Shown in pieces: positions 6,700-12,372 of a stretch of 31,725 nucleotides of DNA. The translations under genes were made by a program, and so were the position numbers. The stretch covers positions 1-31,725 of the forward strand of contig DASCRM010000093.1 in assembly GCA_034406555.1 (NCBI GenBank), in the 5' to 3' direction. Below the pieces are notes generated by a model. The model was not told where the DNA came from. It did no database searches and saw only the letters and a program-made list of their open reading frames with translations. This DNA is from SHYR01 sp034406555. Its GTDB lineage: Bacteria; Chloroflexota; Dehalococcoidia; UBA2979. Numbering within the stretch: the first letter of the stretch is position 1; each line of letters opens with the position of its first letter.

Positions 6700-7083
6700 G
6701 TGAAGAGCCTGGTTTCGGAGATCGACTGGACGCAGGTGCCGAAAGCGACGCTGCGGCGCTGTTACGAGTTGACGCAGACCGGGCACCCCCGGGCGGAGGC
6801 CACGCGGTTGCTGAAGCGGGAGGGGCATCCTCCCCCTCCCAATCACGACTCCTGGGCTGACAACTTCTACGCGATCAAAAGTGCCGCGCAATGGTACGAC
6901 GACCGACTGAACCATCATCGTGCTTCGGAAGCCGCTCGCAAGCAGATAAGGCGGATCGAAGAGGCGGCCGAGAACGGAGGCACCGAGCGGTTCGAGGAGT
7001 TGCGCGAGCTGCACGCGGTGGTACGGAAGCATGTGGAACACGGGTGTCTGCTGGAGGAGTTTCCGCCGGTTGGCGAATCCTAG
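6700..7083 (+). CDS. Conserved-looking soluble protein, function unknown
   Basis: A 127-residue hydrophilic protein starts at GTG 6700, preceded by a purine-rich AAGGGAAGAAGAG. The frame is also open from 6634, but that extension is compositionally poor. The body is rich in charged and aromatic residues (SEIDWTQVPKATLRRCYELT; NHDSWADNFYAIKSAAQWYD). It ends in a long amphipathic helix (SEAARKQIRRIEEAAENGG and beyond). There are no membrane segments and no recognised motif. The position 110 bases after the SPFH gene on the same strand suggests co-expression. Codon use looks real. Confidence 0.6.
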   Translation: MKSLVSEIDWTQVPKATLRRCYELTQTGHPRAEATRLLKREGHPPPPNHDSWADNFYAIKSAAQWYDDRLNHHRASEAARKQIRRIEEAAENGGTERFEELRELHAVVRKHVEHGCLLEEFPPVGES

Positions 7084-7126
7084 ACTGGGCGCTGGTGTCA
7101 CTCGGGAGAGAGCAACTGCGGAGCGG

Positions 7127-7409
7127 ACGACATGCGCATTGGCGGAGCACCCCGAGACGCGTGTCCGGCTGACCAACACGGCCGCACGGCGGCTCGCTGA
7201 GCTGGAGCTCCGGCTAGCCGAGATCACCTACTCTTCGGTGCCAGTACGCTTGGCAGCGACGCTCCTTCGGCTCTCCATCAGGGACGAACTCGATCTCCTT
7301 TCGACACCGCGACATCGCGGACATGGTCGTGACAGTTGAAGGTCCGCTGCCTCAGACTGTGACCGCAGACGCGTCCGGAGGTCGGTCGCCGCGTTCGGGG
7401 TCTGAGTGA
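7127..7409 (+). pseudogene. Crp/Fnr-family regulator, C-terminal remnant with frameshift
   Basis: The reading ALAEHPETRVRLTNTAARRL, then LRLAEITYSSVPVRLAATLL, matches the dimer helix and hinge of Crp/Fnr regulators (from about 7136). The frame then breaks near 7290-7300, and the HTH-like part continues in another frame as FRHRDIADMVVT...PQTVT up to TGA 7407-7409. The N-terminal cyclic-nucleotide-binding domain is absent. The TGA overlaps the ATG of the next gene. Clearly non-functional; the family assignment is by motif. Confidence 0.55.
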
Positions 7410-8179
7410 TGCCGCCCACGCACTACCGCTTCCCGCGGTGGTTCGTGCTGCGGTGGCTGGCGGGGGCGGCCATACGTCGGCATCGCGACATCGTCGCCGA
7501 CGCCGAAAGCCTCCTCGGCCATCACGGCCAGATTCCGAGACTCGAGAGCGCCCGCCAGCTCCCGGCCGAAGGCCCGTACATCCTCGTCCTGAACCACTAC
7601 GAACGGCCCGGCATGCGTATGTGGTGGACCGTCTTGATCGCGACGCTGCTCATCTCCAAGCAGGTGCGAGCCGGGCGGCTCCGGTGGTTCTCGACCGACC
7701 GCTTCCGGGGGTGGAGCCCGTTCGGAGTGACCGTCATGCCCGGAGCCGTGGTGCGGTGGTTCCTTCGCCGCGTCGGGCGCACGTACAACCTGCTGCTTGT
7801 CGATCCAAGCAACGCCCTCGAGCGGAGCGGGACGATCCGCGAGGCCTATCGGGCACTCCACCGCGACCGCCAACCGATCGGCCTTGCACCGGAGGCCGGA
7901 AACGCTCCGGGCCTTGCCCGCGAGCTGATCGAGGCAGTCCCGCAGTCGGGTGCTGTAATCGCCTGGCTGGCGATCGGCGAAGTGCCGGTGATCCCACTCG
8001 CGATCTGGGAGGACGGCGGCCGGTTGAGGGCGCGTGCTGGCGCACCCTACGTGCTCGGGCGGCCCGGCCCCACGCTAGGGGCGCGCGGCCATGTGACGCT
8101 CACCGCGCGCGTGATGGGCTCTGTGGCGTCCCTCATGCCTCCGGAGTTGCGGGGTGCATACGCGGACTCGACAACTTGA
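7409..8179 (+). CDS. PlsC-like lysophospholipid/glycerolipid acyltransferase
   Basis: Probably transfers an acyl chain to a lipid or lysophospholipid at the inner membrane face. The 256-residue protein shows the acyltransferase core: GPYILVLNHYERPGMRMWW (about residues 52-70, the block that normally contains NHx4D), a hydrophobic helix after it, and LAPEAGNAPG (about 158-167) corresponding to the PEG-like substrate motif. The position of the usual catalytic Asp is Gly (H-Y-E-R-P-G). This matches a NHYxRPG subgroup I recall from Chloroflexota, so it may be a distinct branch rather than a dead enzyme. ATG 7409 overlaps the TGA of the Crp remnant. The MFS gene overlaps its end by four bases, which suggests translational coupling. 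Confidence 0.78.
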   Translation: MPPTHYRFPRWFVLRWLAGAAIRRHRDIVADAESLLGHHGQIPRLESARQLPAEGPYILVLNHYERPGMRMWWTVLIATLLISKQVRAGRLRWFSTDRFRGWSPFGVTVMPGAVVRWFLRRVGRTYNLLLVDPSNALERSGTIREAYRALHRDRQPIGLAPEAGNAPGLARELIEAVPQSGAVIAWLAIGEVPVIPLAIWEDGGRLRARAGAPYVLGRPGPTLGARGHVTLTARVMGSVASLMPPELRGAYADSTT

Positions 8180-9585
8180 ACGGGCCCGCGGAAGAACGCC
8201 TTCCCCGCCTGAACCGGCTGCTCTACGCCTCCGGCAGCATCGGCGGCAATGCAATCGGCCGCAGCCTCGACCTCTGGATCCTGTTCTTCTACGCGCCACC
8301 GGACGATGCCGATATCGCACGCCGCGGCGGCACGCTCGCGATCGGCCTCACCCTCTCCGCCGCGAGGCTGGTCGAGGCGCTCGACGACCCTCTGATCGGC
8401 TACCTCAGCGACCGCACTCGCACGGGCCTCGGACGGCGCATCCCGTACGTGCTGGTGGCGACGCCGCTGTTCTGCGCCGCGTTCGTGCTGCTGTGGATGC
8501 CACCGGACGCGGCGGAGTCGACGCGCAACGTTGTCTACCTTTTCGTCGCGCTCTGGTTCTTCCACCTCTTCTCGACGCTCTCCGGTGGCCCGCTCGAGTC
8601 GCTGCTGCCAGAGATCGCCGCTCGACGCGACGACCGCGTCGACATCGTGACGTGGCAGGTGGCGCTGGGCGTGATCGGAGCAGTGATCGGCCTCGTTGGC
8701 GCAGCAGTGCTGAAGGACGCGATCGGGTTCCAGGGCATGGCGGTCACGATAGCGGTAGTTGCGCTCGTCTCCCGCTTCGTCGCCCTCGGCGGTGCGTGGC
8801 GCCCTGCGATGCGTACGGTGCGCGAGCGCTCAGACGACACTCGAGAGCAGATCGGGTCGTTGATCGATGCTGTGCGGACGTGCCTCCGCAACGATCAGTT
8901 CCTCGTCTTCCTGCCGAGTTTCATCCTCTACAACCTCGGGGTTCTCATGATCACCGGCTCGCTGCCGTTTCTCACCAGGGCCGTGCTCGAAAAGGGCGAG
9001 GAAGGTTCGGCCGACATCACGCTGCCGTTCATGGGCTTCGAGGTCGACCCGATGATCAGCATGCTCGCGGTCTCGATCGCCGTCGTCGTGGTTCTGCTGC
9101 CGCTGATGCAGCTCGGCGCCAACCGCCGGGGCAAGAGCTGGGTCTACTCCCGCGGCATGGTCGCGGCGATATTCACGTTTCCCTCATTATTCTTCGTCGG
9201 CCAGATCCCCGGGGTGCCGGTGATGGCGCAGGTCTTTCTCTTCGCGGTGCTCGTGGGCCTGCCGCTGGCGCCGGTGCAGACTTTTCCGAACGCGCTGATC
9301 GCCGACATCACCGACTACGACCACGTGCTGACCGGAATGCGCCGCGAAGCGACTTACTATGCGACGCAGGCGAGTCTCGAGAAGGTTGCCGCCTCCCTCG
9401 CTCCCGGCCTGCTCGCGATCCTGATCACCTTCGGCTCGACGCCCGGCAACACGCTCGGCGTGCGCCTTGTCGGCCCCGTCGCGGGCGTCGCGACGCTGGC
9501 CGGATACCTCGTCTTCCGTCGCTACTGGCTGCCCGACGAGGTGACGGTGGAGACGGTCCGCGCCTCGCATCCGCGGATGCCTTGA
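8176..9585 (+). CDS. MFS transporter, MFS_2/GPH (sugar:cation symporter-like) family
   Basis: A 469-residue, roughly 12-helix secondary transporter. The N-terminal half carries ASGSIGGNAIGRSLDLWILF and, after the second helix, DDPLIGYLSDRTRTGLGRR, the loop typical of melibiose-permease-type GPH transporters. The second half includes PNALIADITDYDHVLTGMRR, matching the family loop before helix 10-11. The start is a TTG (8176) within TTGA, overlapping the acyltransferase stop; no ATG or GTG is in frame nearby. The substrate could be a sugar or glycoside or a lysolipid (LplT- and Mfsd2-like proteins belong to related groups). Pairing with an acyltransferase makes lipid or lysolipid movement an attractive inference. 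Confidence 0.88.
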   Translation: MNGPAEERLPRLNRLLYASGSIGGNAIGRSLDLWILFFYAPPDDADIARRGGTLAIGLTLSAARLVEALDDPLIGYLSDRTRTGLGRRIPYVLVATPLFCAAFVLLWMPPDAAESTRNVVYLFVALWFFHLFSTLSGGPLESLLPEIAARRDDRVDIVTWQVALGVIGAVIGLVGAAVLKDAIGFQGMAVTIAVVALVSRFVALGGAWRPAMRTVRERSDDTREQIGSLIDAVRTCLRNDQFLVFLPSFILYNLGVLMITGSLPFLTRAVLEKGEEGSADITLPFMGFEVDPMISMLAVSIAVVVVLLPLMQLGANRRGKSWVYSRGMVAAIFTFPSLFFVGQIPGVPVMAQVFLFAVLVGLPLAPVQTFPNALIADITDYDHVLTGMRREATYYATQASLEKVAASLAPGLLAILITFGSTPGNTLGVRLVGPVAGVATLAGYLVFRRYWLPDEVTVETVRASHPRMP

Positions 9586-10020
9586 TCAGGTCCGTGACGA
9601 CACCGATGACGAAAGCCGGAAGTGAGGCGTGACGAACGGGCGTCCGTGGCCTCTCTGCGCGGGGGCGCGGGCACTGGCGCACCCGGCTCAGGTCGACGGC
9701 GACGCATCCGATAGCGAGCCGAGAGCTAAGGCGAGCCCGCGGGCCGTTCGATGGGCTGCGCCGCGCCGCAATAGCCGCAAGGACGGGACAAGTGGCAGCG
9801 CTTCACGACCGGTTGGACTTAGACCCAGCGGTCACCAGGACTCGATGTCCATCGATCACGAGCGCGAAGAACGCAAGGCGGATGCCTGCTGAGCAGGCTG
9901 CGAGCGAACACGATCGTCTCATCGTCCTCGTCGGCTCCTCGGTACGGCCTCACCATCGCTGCTCCAGAGCCGGGCGAGACGCAACCCTTGGGGCGCTGAC
10001 CGAGCGCTCGGCAGTCCCGG
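9586..10020. other. Gene-poor stretch, no supported gene
   Basis: Both strands contain open frames here, but all have low-complexity Arg/Ser/Pro-rich translations and none has a recognisable domain. It lies between the transporter and phage-like fragments and is probably decayed DNA. Confidence 0.4.
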
Positions 10021-10274
10021 CGCGGCTCCCACCAGTCCACGACGGCCAGCCCGTGCGCTTCCTCAAGAGCGTGGACGTGCGGAGCGTCGACCCGGTGCTC
10101 AAAGGCGCAGGCGTGCAGACGCGCACGGTGGCGGTGAACGATCGTGCTCCTGAGGTCGAAATGCAGCGCGAGTTGCTGCGGTTCACGCAGTTCCAGCTCA
10201 GGGAGTTCGAGGCCCAGGAGCGCAAGTTCGAGCGGAAGCGGCTGGCGCGCGTGTGGGATCGGGCGGTGGCGTGA
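9792..10274 (+). pseudogene. Phage-like remnant, possible HK97-type prohead protease C-terminus
   Basis: Only the second half of this 160-codon frame looks protein-like, from about 10040. VRFLKSVDVRSVDPVLKGAG then VQTRTVAVND resembles the '(V)EVSPVLxGAGxxTxTL' end of HK97-family prohead proteases. A charged helix (QRELLRFTQFQLREFEAQER) follows. The catalytic part of the protease is not visible upstream, so this would be a C-terminal remnant fused to unrelated sequence. The next small frame overlaps its stop by GTGA, as in compact phage gene clusters. The assignment is tentative. Confidence 0.3.
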
Positions 10275-10420
10275 GGGTGCGGGACAGCCTCAGCGAGCCG
10301 GACCCTGACCCCGCCGTCGCGCACCCGAAGGTCGTGCCGTTCCGACGGCGGCGGCAGACATACGTGCCGCCGCGCACCGGCGTACGACCGCGATCGGATG
10401 GCACACGCACCGGGGTCTAG
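10271..10420 (+). CDS. Very small basic protein, phage-like context
   Basis: GTG 10271 overlaps the TGA of the preceding frame (GTGA). The 49-residue product begins MRVRDSLSEPDPDPAVAHPK and ends in an Arg-rich tail. No family is recognised. Its TAG (10418-10420) shares the CTAG palindrome with the stop of the convergent small membrane frame on the other strand. The overlap and the shared stop argue for a real gene; the size and composition argue against. Confidence 0.3.
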   Translation: MRVRDSLSEPDPDPAVAHPKVVPFRRRRQTYVPPRTGVRPRSDGTRTGV

Positions 10421-10560
10421 GGGCCGACGGTCACGCTGACGTCGGGGCTGCTCGCGAACGCCGCCCATACAGCGACACCGCCCACTGTGATCTGGACGAT
10501 CGCCAGTGCGACCGCGGCGATGCCGATGTACTTCGCAATGTTTACGCTGCGTTCCGCTAG
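10417..10560 (-). pseudogene. Small membrane protein fragment lacking a start
   Basis: The minus strand reads AERSVNIAKYIGIAAVALAI, then QITVGGVAVWAAFASSPDVS, ending at TAG (10417-10419). This is one clear transmembrane helix with a polar tail. No start codon exists in this frame before the TAG just upstream. An ATG at 10564 lies one base out of frame, and deleting a single A there would give MAAERSVNIAKY. A small frameshifted phage or accessory membrane protein is the simplest reading. Confidence 0.4.
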
Positions 10561-10687
10561 CCATCTGACCTACATAGAGGTCGCTGTGGACGAGGCAATC
10601 TGCATCTGGTGCGTCGGCTCAGCCCTGATCGTGACAGCTATCTGGCTCCTGAGCCTGCCCGACGTTCGTCAGAGACAGGAGGACTAG
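10526..10687 (+). pseudogene. Vitamin K epoxide reductase (VKOR) family C-terminal remnant
   Basis: From about 10553 the frame reads LTYIEVAVDEAICIWCVGSA, then LIVTAIWLLSLPDVRQRQED. This matches the last two transmembrane helices of bacterial VKOR, including the redox-active CxxC (CIWC) that reoxidises DsbA-like partners or reduces quinone. The first helices and the loop cysteines are missing; upstream the coding signal switches to the minus strand. The ATG at 10526 has no ribosome site. The TAG shares a CTAG with the stop of the convergent gene at 10684-11010. Confidence 0.6.
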
Positions 10688-11010
10688 CCCGCGGCAACCG
10701 CCCGCACTAACGGGTCCGGCAACGCCCGCCACGCCGCCGTGGCGCAGATCGCCTCGTCCACCAGGTCCTCGACCGCCCCGCGCACGTTCTCGCCCACGGA
10801 CTCGTAGCCGCCGTCTCCTGCCCGCCACACGCGCGGGTCGGCCGCGAGCAGCAGCAGGGGCGCATGCCCCTCGGGGTTTACGGCCTTCTCGATCGCGAGC
10901 TGCACGCCGTAGAGTTCGCCCTTGCTCGCCCAGCCCGTGCGCGCGCTGGCGCACCTGTCGGCCCTCTCGACCGCGTCGATCAGAATCTTGTCGAGCATCG
11001 TTCGCTCCAT
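10684..11010 (-). CDS. Hypothetical soluble protein in the yifB insertion
   Basis: A 108-residue protein starts at ATG 11010 with GAGGGG seven bases upstream. A second in-frame ATG lies four codons on. It begins MERTMLDKILIDAVERADRC and is a mixed alpha/beta-like sequence without membrane helices (ELYGVQLAIEKAVNPEGHAP; EDLVDEAICATAAWRALPD). I recognise no family. It sits at the right edge of the insertion: its ribosome site lies about 35 bases from the last yifB codons. Codon use is like the surrounding DNA. Confidence 0.55.
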   Translation of the reverse strand: MERTMLDKILIDAVERADRCASARTGWASKGELYGVQLAIEKAVNPEGHAPLLLLAADPRVWRAGDGGYESVGENVRGAVEDLVDEAICATAAWRALPDPLVRAVAAG

Positions 11011-11044
11011 CGGTTCGCCCCTCTCGCGTTTGCGGAGCAGCTAG

Positions 11045-11930
11045 TGCTCTAGCAAAACACTGTGCTGTGCCATCGAGACCTCGCCCGGTCGGGTGTGCGA
11101 TCCACCACCGACGAGCCCGGCGTGCGAAACGGACGCTCCGCCAGCTGGGCCTGACCGCGGCTCAGCATCCCGGCGACGGAGTAGACCTTCGTCACCTCCA
11201 GCGCCTCGGAGATCGCGAGCGGCGGCAACAGGCCGCGCATCGCACGGCGAGCAGACTCTTCCCCGCGCCGGGCGGCCCCTGCAGCATCATGTTGTGGCCG
11301 CCGGCGACGGCGACTTCGAGCGCGCGCTTCACTGCTCTTGCCCCTGGATCATCGAGAGGTCGTTGAGCGCGGCGTCGATGCCTTCTTCAGCAACAGGCGA
11401 CTCGGGCGAAACGAGGCTTGCAGGCTCCTCGGCGGCCTACGCCAGCGTCTCCAGCCCATAGACGCGGGCGCTATCGACGAGCCGCGCCTCGCTGAGGTCC
11501 TCGAGCGGCACAATCGCCGTCGTTACCTCGTTCTCCGCGCACATCGCGACGAGCGGCAGCACGCCGTTCGCGTGGCGCAGGTGGCCGTCGAGCGAGAGTT
11601 CGCCGAGCAGCATCGTCTCGCTGAAGCGGTCGGCGATCTGTTCGGCTGTTCGGACGCGACCAGGATGCCGATCGCGATCGGCAGGTCATAGATCGGGCCT
11701 TCCTTGCGCACGTCCGCGGGCGCGAGGTTGACGGTGATGCGCCGCAGCGGAAACTCGAAACCGGAGTTGTGGAGCGCGGATCGCACGCGCTCTCGCGCCT
11801 CCTGCACCGCCGCGCCGGGCAGTCCGACGATGTTGAACGCCGGCAGGCCACTGCCGATGTTCACCTCCACGTCGACGGGCATGCCGTCGACACCCGTCAG
11901 AGCACCACTGCGAACGCTTGCGAGAGTCAT
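11045..11930 (-). pseudogene. 5' fragment of yifB/comM-type AAA+ gene, multiply frameshifted
   Basis: From ATG 11930 the product starts like YifB: MTLASVRSGALTGVDGMPVD, GLPAFNIVGLPGAAVQEARE and GPIYDLPIAIGILVASEQ. It then shifts frame near 11650 (ADRFSETMLLGELSLDGHLR to an in-frame TAG at 11437-11439). It shifts again before VKRALEVAVAGGHNMMLQ with Walker A GPPGAGKS (about 11258-11279). It shifts again before RRAMRGLLPPLAISEALEVT and ERPFRTP, and ends around RPGEVSMAQHSVLL at about 11045. At least three or four indels plus truncation make it non-functional. The missing ATPase middle and intact C-terminus correspond to the fragment at 3494-4040. Confidence 0.85.
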
Positions 11931-12035
11931 CCTGCGCAGGCTACCGCAACGCGTGTGCCAGCATCACGCGGTAGTGACATGGGTGAGCGCGAATCAGCAC
12001 ACGAGAGTCCTGCAGGGGAACCCCCTACCCGCGTG

Positions 12036-12362
12036 TTACTTGAGCGGCGAGTAGTCCGTCGGCCGTAGGATGTCGGAGCGGATGCGCGCGACCAACGCGC
12101 CGTCCTTCTCTGTCTCCGCGAAGACCTTGCGCCGCTCCTCGTCGGCGCCGAAGGCCGCCCACTTCGCGTCCTTGTCGGCCGCATCCTCGAAGGCCAGCAT
12201 GTAGACGAGCTGGTCGCTCCAACCGCCCTGCGCGTACGTCCAGAACCCGACAACCTCGATGTCGAACTGCTTGAAGAAATCGAGCGTGTGGTCGCGGAAG
12301 CGAGCCTGCAGCGCGCCCATCTTGCCCGGCGCTGCTTCGTAGGTGCGTAGCTCGTGAATCAT
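12036..12362 (-). CDS. NIPSNAP family protein
   Basis: A small ferredoxin-like-fold protein (108 residues) of the NIPSNAP family, whose bacterial members are mostly uncharacterised dimeric alpha/beta barrels. It shows the usual start IHELRTYEAAPGKMGALQAR, the central VGFWTYAQGG followed by LVYMLAFEDAADKDAKWAAF, and an end in DYSPLK. I prefer ATG 12362 to the adjacent ATG 12365, because AAGGGGG (12374-12368) then sits five bases upstream. Its start lies within about 10 bases of the rel stop codon, so the two are surely co-transcribed, with NIPSNAP second. Confidence 0.88.
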   Translation of the reverse strand: MIHELRTYEAAPGKMGALQARFRDHTLDFFKQFDIEVVGFWTYAQGGWSDQLVYMLAFEDAADKDAKWAAFGADEERRKVFAETEKDGALVARIRSDILRPTDYSPLK

Positions 12363-12372
12363 CATGGCCCCC

